Assembly (NCBI GenBank): GCA_022661535.1 | Contig: JAKULF010000011.1 | Span: forward strand, 1,674,001 to 1,738,000 | From: Eutypa lata | Taxonomy: Eukaryota > Ascomycota > Sordariomycetes > Xylariales > Diatrypaceae | Direction: 5' to 3' | Length of the DNA: 64,000 bases | In this document: one piece after another, positions 31,978 through 42,700 of the stretch | Numbering within the stretch: the stretch's first letter is position 1 | How the letters are laid out: every line of letters starts with the position of its first letter | Notes under the pieces: generated by a model | The model's input: the letters and a program-made list of their open reading frames with translations, nothing else | What the model was told of the DNA's origin: nothing | Database searches by the model: none | Made by a program: the position numbers and the translations under genes

Positions 31978-33339
31978 ATTGCCAGGAAAAAGGGGACCCC
32001 GAGGCCTGAGTGTGGGAGCTCGTTGTCAGGCTTGCGACGAACTGATCAAGCCGACGAACGACATTGGAACGGGTCGCGATTCATCTTGGATACCAGTTGA
32101 ACGCTTTCGCACGATGTTTGCTTCGAAACTAGTTATGGCAGATACCCACGCAAGTGGTGATTCGAGTAACGAATGCGATAAATTGCGCCGCGCCGCGCAC
32201 GTTCACGCGACGCGCGACACGACGATGAAACGAATGAATGAGGTTCAGTCCTTGGCCTTGGCGCTTTCACATTGCGACGTTGCGACATTAGCGAAGGTCC
32301 GGAATGCGACGCTGTGCTACATATGTAGGTCCGTTGGTTGGTCGAAGCGGAAGTTCAAGCTTTAAATGTGATAGTTCACCTCCGTACGTACGAGTGAGGT
32401 TTCTGTGTTCTTGAAGAACACACATATAGGTACTGCTTCCACCTGCAATGTCGTGACAGCTCGGGAAGGCAGAGATACCTAAATAAGTAGCTTTGGGGGC
32501 AGAATTGGCGGCATCTACCATGTAACTAATGATTACTGCATTGGGCTGCTGGAAATATGTAGGTGGATTGATGTTGATCCATAACTATGGTTATGACGCT
32601 ACTGGTCGCAATAACAGTGCATTATTTATTCATGTAAAATTCAAGATGGTTATGTATGATAATGATTATAATTATTGGCGAATTGCAGTTTGAAGTTGTT
32701 AGGATTAATTACTCTAGATAGATGCTGTGGCAGTTTACAAAGATGACCAACCCGAGCCTTGTGCTACTTCGTACCGACTTGGGAAATCATTGGTGAAGAC
32801 ATATTTGTCCGATTTAGGAAGGCGGGGCTTTCGTTTCTCGCACTACTGTCTGTACCTGGCTAGGGCATGGGATTTGTGGACTGGTAGTTAAGTAATCAAA
32901 GGTGGAACCAATCGTCTACTACCTAGGTAGTAAAGACGTGGTGTAAGGTCAGAGCATACATCATTCATGCATAGTCACAGCATCACTGATATGATGTTAA
33001 GAGAAGACAACTTTTGGGGGGGTGTTTGGTGACTAGGATTGACGCTGAAAAACTACCATATTGTGGTGTGTTAAGAGAATGTATGTATTATGTAGACCAG
33101 CCGCCTTCTATGGCGAGTATATGGTCTAACCTCCGCTCCATGTGTCTTCAATCCCCCTCGCTAAGTGCTTCCCTTATAGCACCACAACCGTCGGTGTGAC
33201 CAAGCTGACTTGTTGTCTAGTTGTGTATGAGCGAGTGTGTGTGTGCGTAGTGAGCTTGAGCCGTATTGCAGCTTGCTCGAAGGTGAGGAGGATCCAAGTC
33301 ATGTGTTGACATGTGACTTGTAAAGACCAATGATCTCTC
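31978..33339. other. Intergenic region, no supported gene
   Basis: An open frame to 32365 lacks an early ATG and has no recognisable domain, though CQAC and CYIC pairs occur in it. The rest is AT-rich. An exact TACCTAGGTA palindrome lies at 32920-32929. Confidence 0.5.
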
Positions 33340-33645
33340 TCACCAGAAGTAGCCGTATCCCGCAGGGGGGGTCGGTCTTGCTCGGACTGCTCCAGAGCTG
33401 CTCTCTCTCGTGCTTCGGTCCGACCTGTAGGCGCAGACCTTGACGCCGCGGTTGGGATGCGGGTCGCTGTAGTTGCTGAAATGCCCTCCACGGCGACGAG
33501 CGAGCGGAGGGGGCTGGGACATGTCGGCGCCCTTGCCCTTGTCAAGTCTGGTGGCCCTGTTGGCACTGCTGGGCTGCAGGCGGGCCGGCCGTGGGGGCGG
33601 AGTGTCAGCGCCCTCTCTCTCGTTCTTGGAAGAGCAGCAACCCAT
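33340..33645 (-). CDS. Small MGCC protein, predicted myristoylated and palmitoylated
   Basis: 101-residue single-exon frame. The N terminus MGCCSSKNERE has Gly2 followed by two cysteines and Ser6, a textbook signal for N-myristoylation plus S-palmitoylation, so attachment to the plasma or vacuolar membrane is predicted. The rest is basic, Pro/Ser/Arg-rich and probably disordered, ending YGYFW. The ATG context (CAAGATGG) is good. A TATA box at 33930-33937 on the same strand and a cluster of repeated promoter motifs upstream support a real gene. The start is reminiscent of lipidated scaffolds such as LAMTOR1/Meh1, but the length and lack of helices do not allow that assignment. Function unknown. 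Confidence 0.6.
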   Translation of the reverse strand: MGCCSSKNEREGADTPPPRPARLQPSSANRATRLDKGKGADMSQPPPLARRRGGHFSNYSDPHPNRGVKVCAYRSDRSTRESSSGAVRARPTPPAGYGYFW

Positions 33646-33929
33646 CTTGATGGTTGATTGGCGATACTCTGTGTGGTTGACCTCAAATGTGGCTATTGAT
33701 GAGTGAGGTAAGAGTATGTGTGAGAAGCCAGTTGTGCTTGTAGATAGATGGGTTGTGTTTGCGTGTTTGTGTGTATGTGTGTGTAATTGAAGACCTGGGT
33801 CTTGAGAACGTCGAGGAGATGAATTTCTTTGATGAAATGTGCAGTGGCTCTTGAAGCTTTTGATGAGAGATGCAAAATAGTTTGGGAATTTGGATGGAGG
33901 ATGGGAAATGGTTTGGAAGCCCGTCCAGC

Positions 33930-33937
33930 CTTATATA
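33930..33937 (-). promoter_or_regulatory. TATA box upstream of the MGCC gene
   Basis: TATATAAG read on the minus strand, about 285 nt before the ATG at 33645. It implies a 5' leader of roughly 250 nt. Confidence 0.5.
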
Positions 33938-33948
33938 CACCATTTTCG

Positions 33949-34054
33949 TGCAGCTATCTCCGAAAATACAGTCTCTCTTGAGAAAGCCAGCTGTCTCCGA
34001 GAACCTAGTGGCTGTCTCCGACGACTCAGTGAATCTCGAGAAGGTTGTCGGAGA
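33949..34054. promoter_or_regulatory. Cluster of TCTCCGA motifs (three direct, one inverted)
   Basis: CAGCTATCTCCGA (33951-33963), CAGCTGTCTCCGA (33988-34000) and TGGCTGTCTCCGA (34009-34021) are near-identical direct repeats. TTGTCGGAGA at 34045-34054 is the same heptamer inverted. All lie just upstream of the TATA box of the MGCC gene and look like binding sites for one factor. Its identity is unknown. Confidence 0.5.
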
Positions 34055-34491
34055 AAGATATCGTTGTTCTGGATCGGCTATCAAAGTCAAAATCAAGGTG
34101 GTCAGCTAATCAACACCATCAAAGGGGAACCGTTGTGCTGTTAAACTCACCATAAACTTACCTAATGCAAGACCCCTTTTAGTACCATTTTAATTTCTTC
34201 ATCTCTGATGCACAACGATTAGCCATTGTTCGGAGATGAGTGTAAGTAGCTTAAGTTAAACTCACCCTCTATGTAATTTTGCATCGGGGCGTTGCATGTG
34301 CACATGGCTAACTCTACCGATGGTTGATAGTCGAAGCATATTTTATGAAGGAGGTGACAACAGCGATGCGATATCCAGGTTTATAGTGAAACAGCTCACA
34401 AATCACTGTGGAGCTCTTCTGACTTTATGGATAAAACCATCCTAATCTAGGGAAGAGAGAATAAATGTGAATAGGTGGGGGAGTATGGGAA

Positions 34492-34523
<32 letters not shown>

Positions 34524-36679
34524 TAAGAGCTTTGGGTCTGCATTGTGTTGCTGGGAAACTTATCTCCTCTGTTTCCGTAGCTAAGTACGTAGTTACAAAA
34601 AGACTTGTAAATAAACAATCCGTATACTGGTTACATCATAGTTACATAGTATTCTACAGCCCGTCTTATTCTTATATTACTACCTACATGGTAGTAACAT
34701 TAGACAGGAAGCTTTAAATAGTAAGTCCCCGTATTAGAACTTTTGTACTTGTCAAATAGTATCCATGTAACTTGTCAAAGATAGCATCAATTTCCTACCA
34801 TTAGTTCTATTATATATACCTAACCACATAATTTAAGACGATGAGTGATGTTTATAACAACAACAGAAGTATTCTAAAGTCCTTATATCTAATTTAATTA
34901 TAAACGGTTACTTATCAACACTGTCGTCTAACGGCCTGCCATATGGGGTAGTCAAGTTAATATTTGGTTCCATGATGCAGTACATCTCATTATCACCCCG
35001 AGCTTCTAAGAGCTAACGACACGTAATCTATGAAATAAGATATCTTTAATGGTAGAGTATTGGCCCTTTAACAAGCTTGGGTACAGGTAGCAATACCTAG
35101 TTATGCGTTGTACGTAGGGAGCATGAATGGGATATCCACACAGGTTGTATTGAGCTACCTGGTTGGAATATATCTACCAGTACTAATAGATTGATCAGGT
35201 TTTCACCTATTAATCAACTGCACTTTAGGAAATAGCGAAGGGGCTCCAACTTAATTATCTACCTACGTGTAGGTACTTTGGCCGCTGCCGAGGTGCCATT
35301 GAGGCGCGGGACATACGCGCGGGTATACATACCTGGAACGATGCGCCTTCATATACTAATACTGGCGCATATAATTTGGATCTAACTTATCGAATTTAAG
35401 CAGAGATAATTTAGTACATATTCTTGTCTCTAGCAGCCCCTTTTCAATTAAGATCAATACCAAGAAACCTGTATCCTTCTAAGTCCATAGTATAATTATC
35501 TATTCATAATAGAAACTATTAACTACTATATCATTACCCACGCCCAATGATGATGTGTCTGGGCATAGTTAAACGGAATGGGTTATTCCCTAAACCTCTT
35601 ACAAGGAGCTTCTACTATGCCATATTGCCTCCAGAAAATGTATCAGAACACTCTAGTTCTCAATCTGAAGTGTTCCTCGCAGTTAGAATACAAGACCATT
35701 TTTGGTCGATTCGCATTGCCTTGGTGTTTCTTTTATACGGAGGTAATCGATATATATATATGTATGTAATAATACCTACCTAGGTCTAGTTAAATTTCAT
35801 TGCGTCACGGCATGTTTTATAGAAAGCCCGATGACCAAGTGGTAAATTGTTTAAGAAAGTTCGGGGAATTATCGGATATGACCCTAGCAGTGACTGAAAG
35901 CATATAGATACCGGGACACTAGCTGCGAATTACCTTTTTGCATGAGGCGTGCCCTTAGGATACTGTCTTGAAATGTGAAAATTACGAAGCGTTTTAGGAG
36001 CTGTTGCGTTTCAATGGCTTGACTATGAGGGTAGTGGCCAAAGTCAGGGGAGTTTTTAACAGTCCATCCATGTATGATCATTCACTGATAAGATCGATTA
36101 GCCGATAAACTAAAAAGGGACCCACTGGATTATGTAATGCCGGACAGCTTGTGACCTGCATGTGCAAACATATGTACATACAGGTACCTACCTAATGGTA
36201 GTTATGAAGTTATAGCTACAGTTATTGGTCTTTTTAACAGCCAACTTCTTGAAGAAAAGGATGAATTAGACTAACTAAACCTAAGATATTGCTGTACTTG
36301 GAAACTCTCTTTTTAGATGAGTTCATTTTCATCATCTTTTGAATTACTTACATTTTCTCCTTCCAACTTCCCGTTTCCCACTTGTTACCAAGACCAACCT
36401 TAGACGCAACCGCTTATCGATTTGGTACCTGGTCCTGGCTAGCTCTAACTTACGTTCAGAGCTAAAAATACCCAACTCAACTCTCACCTTTCATGGGCAC
36501 TTTGCGTCTTCCAATTCTGTAAAATTTCACTTACACACTTACGACCCCCATATACTCCGGAAAGGCATTTACTTCTTCCAGAATTGCATACTTCTCATAT
36601 TCTAGGAAGTAATCACTTTCATACTCTTTTATCGACGTCAATCTACCATCCTACCAACTTTACACATCCCCATCCCGAG
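34055..36679. other. AT-rich gene-poor region
   Basis: About 2.6 kb with no supported gene. It contains an (AT)12 run at 34492-34515 and many short degenerate words. The region from ~36340 is the 5' flank of the Sds3-like gene. A degraded transposon is possible but no coding remnant was recognised. Confidence 0.55.
34492..34515. repeat. (AT)12 microsatellite
   Basis: Perfect dinucleotide repeat read directly, in an AT-rich gene-poor region. Confidence 0.85.
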
Positions 36680-38368
36680 ATGGCAGCCGCCGACTCTGTC
36701 CAGACGTCGGCGCTGGCGACTGCTTCAAGCAGAACAGCCAGACAATCCCCTCCACCCCAGTCTAAGCGCGATAAGAAGCGACAGATCCTGAATGATCGAC
36801 TAGTAGTTTTGGCAGACCAGTTCAGTCGCGATCGGGACAAGACTTACCGCGAAGAACTACAGAAGATTCAAGTTGACGTGAATCTTGTCGGCCGCGTCGA
36901 TCCCTATGCCGACCGCCCTCTGGATGAGATTGACCGGGGATTCCGAGAATTATCGCAAGCTAGCGATGGTGGTTCTACACGAACACTGCTGGAAATGGCT
37001 GGTCCTACTTTCCAAGAGTGGACGAATGAAGTCGGTGACGTCGTTGAGCGTCGCGACTTTGAATTGACTTCTCAGAAGGTAATTTATCCCACTTCCAAGT
37101 CATTCGCATCTATAGAACAGCGGAAATAACTAATTCATCGCCTAATATAGTATGAATACGATCGGAAGGTACAAGATCACCACAACAACCATGCCTACAG
37201 ATTAGAGGTCGCCAAACGGGAACACAAAGCGCTTTCGAACACCCTCCGTGACCGACTTATCAATACCATCACCTCAAAGAAGTATCGGCTGGGGAAAGAG
37301 AAGGAAGCCCTCGAAATCTCTGACAGTTCCGCCCTTCTATTACACCCCAACCAATTCAGCCTTACCAACCCGGCAAGCCCTGGTGGAACTCACGGAAAGC
37401 GGAACACGAGATTGCGACGAGAGATGGAGGAGCTACCTGGATTCTCCGACAACAAGAAGAGGAAGCGCAACGGTGGAGATGATGACGGATCACCCGCACC
37501 CATGCGCAGAGCTCTTGACACATCTAACACTACACCCCTCTGGCAAAGCGACAGATTTAAGAGTATGCGTAAAGAAACCGGCCCTGTTTACAGTATAGAC
37601 AAGCTGTTCACCGACAAGGAGCTATCTATGACTTACAACACAGCTGCCCTTGCCGCCCACAAGCACCTTCTCACACGCCGTGACGCCAACGGCAACGTCA
37701 TTTCCTCACCGGAGGGAAGCGATGCCGATAACGGAGAAGGAAACGATGATGAGGATAGTCCAGAGACATCTGCACCTATGATGGAGCGCCAACATTCTCA
37801 CACAACCCGAAGCACACGTGGCGGCCATAACAACAACCAGAACTTCCTTGATGACAGGATACTTGGCATCGAAGGTCTAGCTAATTTCGACCTTGCAAAT
37901 CTGGACAAAATGGCGCCACAAGAACCCAAACTGCCGCCCCTTATTCACTCACAATACTCTAAGGCATACGTCAAGTCAGAATCGAACACCCCCACGTCCC
38001 TGTCACAAGACGACACCCAGCACGACATGGCAGTCATGAGCCTATACCGCAACTACCAGAGACAGCACGGTGCTGGAACCAACCTCGACGCGATGAACGG
38101 TGGGCGCCGTATTCTCGAGGCCATGGCTCCGCCACAGCGCAAGAGCAAGTACGTCACCTACATCCAGGGTGACCGCCCGCCGGTCGAGCACCTCTCGGAG
38201 TCCCTCGGCATTCCTAGCAGCAATTTGCGAGACGACCCGGCAGGCAATAACGTTCCAGCAGGTGTGGCGACTATTGGATCGCCGGCCGGCGCACCGATGA
38301 GCAGACAGAGTAGTCTTGGTGGTGTGGCCATGAGTCGCTCCGGCAGTGCTAGAGGCAAGCGGAAGTGA
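36680..38368 (+). CDS. Sds3/Dep1-like subunit of the Rpd3L histone deacetylase complex
   Basis: Two exons (36680-37078 and 37151-38368) with a 72-nt intron (GTAATT donor, CTAATATAG acceptor region) give 538 residues. The Sds3 domain starts near residue 30 with KRDKKRQILNDRLVVLADQF and REELQKIQVDVNLV. It continues across the intron (EYDRKVQDHHNNHAYRLEVA) to NTLRDRLINTITSKKYRLGK and LLLHPNQFSLTNPASPGG. The rest is low-complexity with acidic and Ser-rich parts, ending in a basic GSARGKRK. Sds3-type proteins hold Sin3 and the deacetylase together; filamentous-fungal members are often labelled DEP1. A role in chromatin repression in the nucleus is well supported by the family; which yeast paralogue it matches is not decided here. 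Confidence 0.82.
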
Positions 38369-39768
38369 TGATTTGCGTTAACTAGAGGAGTATTACGCGG
38401 ATGAATGGATGGATGGATGAATGGTTGAAATTCAAGGCGGCATATGAGGGATGGACGCATGTATCCTACGGGACTTTTTTGCTTATGGGACTTTGCTAAT
38501 AGACCAAAAACCAGCGACGTCATATTTGGTCATTTTGTTTTGTTTTTCACTGAAATTTGACGATATCCTAGTGGCGTAATAAGCGCCCTCAGCGACATTA
38601 GGTTCTGCATAAATCTACTAGATATGACAGACGGTGCATTATAGAAGCACACATGAATTCCGGTCAGTGCAAGTAGATCATGCCAATACAGAAATTTGAC
38701 CATGTATTTTTTTATATCGAAATGGAGATTATCCTTGTGTGCTTAAGATGACTATTGGTGATTTGACTACATACATATCACTAATGCTGTGCTGACGGGT
38801 CACTTGTGATATTTGAATGTGACCAGCCTTAGTTCCTGATTATCGTCACATCGTAGGGCTCAGGGGTCCGGGCCTTGATCTTCTATAACTACGAGGGTGT
38901 AATGTTCTAGCCACTCTATCATTACAGAGTTCATCGTTCAAGCCTTCTAGAACTGGTATGCTGAGGTGATTATGCAGTTTCACGATGGTTGCATTGCAGA
39001 CTATGGGGCCATCTAATGTCACCTAGGATAGAGGTGGTATTGTCATTTAAATAGCAAGGTGATTGCAATCTGAAGGTTGAGGCTATATCCTCTGGGACAT
39101 ATAATACGAGAATGTGTGGGTGTTTCACCAAGGTCTCTCTGACCGGCGAAGACTGACCTCGAAGGTGATCTGACTGATCTCCCTTCACATGAGATATGAC
39201 GTTCTTTTTCCAATCCTCGATTTAATATTTGGTTTTATTAAGTCCGTAAATCGCACTTAGCAGTGTGGGGATGTCTTTAGATCGGCATGTGGCATGGTTG
39301 GATTGTGGCTTAATAAACAGCCGAACAGGTGACAGCCAGGCACGCCCCTCCTAGAGACCCCTGCAGAAGGAGGGACAGCGGCTGAAATGGCGCTAGCGTT
39401 GTGCGGGCTTTGGATCCGCTCAAAGTAAACAAACCAACTGGCCAACTGAGCTTAATAGTCACTGTGTGCCCAATTTTAGTTACCATATTATTGCTGCATA
39501 TCGATAGGAAGCCTGCCTAAGTTACACTGTCTACGCACTTCGCACTACGCACTACGCACTGCATATTATAGAACGTGCACACGCGACGACCTAGTTAGTC
39601 TAAATAGCTACACCACACCGCGCCACCTGAATGGATGAGGAGAGATATATTGATGTTGGTAGTTCTAATGCGTGTCACATTTCTTTGAACCGACAACATA
39701 CAACTGTCGCGACCTTTTATGTATAGTGCAGGATAATAGGTAGCTGTTGTCGCGATATAAACATCATC
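38369..39768. other. Intergenic region, no supported gene
   Basis: Begins with GGATGAATGGATGGATGG-type repeats at ~38398-38424. Short open frames on the minus strand lack domains. The right end is the 5' flank of the AT-hook gene. Confidence 0.55.
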
Positions 39769-42700
39769 ATGGCGGCGGATCACGACGACGACGCCGCGGG
39801 GCGTTTCTCGTCCCCGGATCCACTAACCGACGACCTGGACATCGCGAGCTCGACGCGCCCGCCACCAAGGTCAACCACCACACGCGGTCGCACAACTACA
39901 AGAATGGGATCCTCTGCGATAAAACCGAGGACTCTACCCCTCCAACCCCACGATTTCTCCGACTTCTCTCTGCCATACAACGGAGTAGGCAGCACACCCG
40001 TCAAGAGCTCGGCCATGACGAGCCGCAGCAGCCGGCACCCGTCGCCCCGAAAACGCACCTTCGAGCTCGACGTCGGCGACGAGCGCTCGCCGCAGCGCAT
40101 ATATGTCACCGTCGAAGCAGAAGCAGAAGCAGAAGAAGCCGCGGCGAACTTGGCGGCAGCTTCTTCTACTACTGGGACGGCGTCGAAGCGCGGCGTCAAG
40201 CGCAAGCTATTCCCGCCCTCGTCTCCTACGCGGAACGTCGTCCGCGGTGAGGAGACCACGACCACCTCAGTGCCCTTACGGGGGCTGACGGATGATGAGG
40301 GGAACGGCACGGAAACGCCGCGGAAGCGCGGGAGGAGGCGCAAGAGTAACGGGACCCCGATACCGGCGGCTAGTAAGGGACAAGGGAGGAAGAAAGCAGG
40401 TACACCGGTGCAGCGGAAGACGCAGCCGCGTCGGAATACGCGGAGCCAGGATGATGTTCCTGAATATGAAGCAAGCAAGATCGACGACGCTTCTGCGATG
40501 ACAGGGTTGGATGTGGAGATGGACGTTGAGGATGCGGGCGCGACTCCGAAGGCGAAAGCGAAGAAGCCAAGGATACGGAAAACGCCGGCTAAGCCAGCTA
40601 CGTCGAAGAATGTACCGTCGTCATCACAGGCTCCGAGCAGCCGAGCGACTGGCACCGGAAGGAAACGCGGACGTCCGCGGAAGGCGCTGATGCCTGATGA
40701 GCTTGCCCCCCTGACTGAGAGCGAGATGGAACGCTCGGCTGTCGGTGAGGAGCACATGATCGCTGGATCTGAGCAACCGAGCGATGCTATGTTAGCAGCA
40801 GAAGCAAGCATAGGAGGAGGAAGACATGACGAAGTTCAGGCCGAAAACCATGACGATGAGGAAGATCTATTAATGCTTAATTCTACGCCTACTCCATCAA
40901 ATTTTGCCGACACACAACAAATCGACAGTATACGACGGCGATCTAGGGGGATGGTTGAATCATCCCAACATCCTACTTCGGAAGCTGGGTTTACTGAAGA
41001 AGGCGAAGGCGAAGGATACGTGCCCATGATGGAACAGCAAAGCGATATGGAATCGGAATTTGAGCCTCTAGATGGCATAACTTATGGTAGACAAGATACA
41101 CTAGCACATGCATCGGACTTCAGCATGATTGCGGTGGAGTCATTGCCGTCGTTCCAAGCTTCGTTTCAGGCTGATCTCAGCCGAATTCCTTCAGAAGGAG
41201 CAGAGCAAAGCGAGATGGGCGAGGAGACTAATATGATTATCAATCAGACCCTTGAGTCACTTCGACAAAGCATGCAGGCAGATGCAGAACGTCAGTCACC
41301 GGATCCTTTGAGCGCGGATAATGACCAGGACGGGGAACAAAGTCAAACTGGAAGACTACAGCGGTCCTCTAGAGATCTGGCAGAAGGCAACTCCCGAGCT
41401 TGGTCAAGAAGTCCATCAGGAAGCCCAAAGAAACCAAAGCAGTTACCCCTAAGCCGACAACTTTTCAGCTCAAGAGCTGGGAAGGCACCTCAGGTTGATG
41501 ATTCGTTCTCGACTTTACCAGATAGCTTGCTTCAAGCAGCTACCCCGAGACACCTTCCTATGAAGCAAACTACTGCGAACGGAGACACATCTATGTACGA
41601 AGACTCATTCTCTGAGATTCCTGACGCAGTTCTTGAAGCTGCAACGCCAAAACCACCTACGCGTACTACAAACACCCTCGACTACGACGTACCTGCCAGT
41701 GACAACACAATCGAACGCACTCATTCGAGTAGTAGAAGCGGTCGCTTAAACCTCTCTTCTAGCAGATTACCTACTCCAGACGATACCTCTTCTTCAAACA
41801 ACGGTTCTAAGAGAGCACCCGACGAAGAACTGGCAAACGCGGAACCGCAAGAGGCCGAAGGATCAAATTCCCGGGGCGCTGACATTCCTTCCTCACCCCC
41901 AAATCACACACAGTCACACGTGATTGACTTTGGTATGTCTCTATCGCAACGAGACGCTAGTGGGACCCCCGAAGTTCAAAAGTCATCGCCGCCGCAACTG
42001 CCACCTTCCGGCGTTGCACCCCTAGAACGTGTTCAATCGTTAGAACCTCCTGCCCATATCGGTAGACCGTCACTTTCGCCTATTGTGCGAGTCGCGCGAA
42101 CACTTCAGAGCGTCATTTCCGACAGGTCATCGCCGGACGGCCGCGAGAGTAACCTTGGTAGTCCGTTTCGGAGCTCGGTCAGCAACGAGCCCCATCGTCA
42201 GTCGTCTGTTGCTAGATCGCCACCAAGTCACCCTTATCACGATTCGGCAATTCACTCCAACGCACCTTCCCTATTCAACCCGATTGCCTCGTTCACCCAG
42301 AGATTACGATCTAGCCAAAACCGGAGCCAGCGCGCAGACTCACCCAACGTTATTGGTGAAGTCGAAGATCCGTTCGGCCCGGATATCCATGATTACACGC
42401 AGACGGAGTCATTGAAGAGATCAGCTTACGGCGGTAATCATAGCACCGATATGTATGCACAACAGGGCGAGTCAGCTGGCGCTGGCTATGCGGCTGTTAC
42501 GAGCTCTACGGGAGCTGCGCCGCCGAGTGATGATCATATGAGCTGGATGGCACACGGTGATAGCCCTGAAATCCAGAGAAGCGATCGTCAACCTACCCCG
42601 CAACAAATGCATATACGGAGTTCTAGCTTCCTAGCGACCCATGCGTCGAGTACCGGTGCTAGCCGTGCGATGGATGCACTGGCGCTTGAGACTGCTGGTG

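Noticed and set aside
31979..32365. 128-codon open frame with CxxC pairs, possible zinc-binding protein
   Set aside because: No ATG near its start, no recognisable domain and no promoter or splice support.
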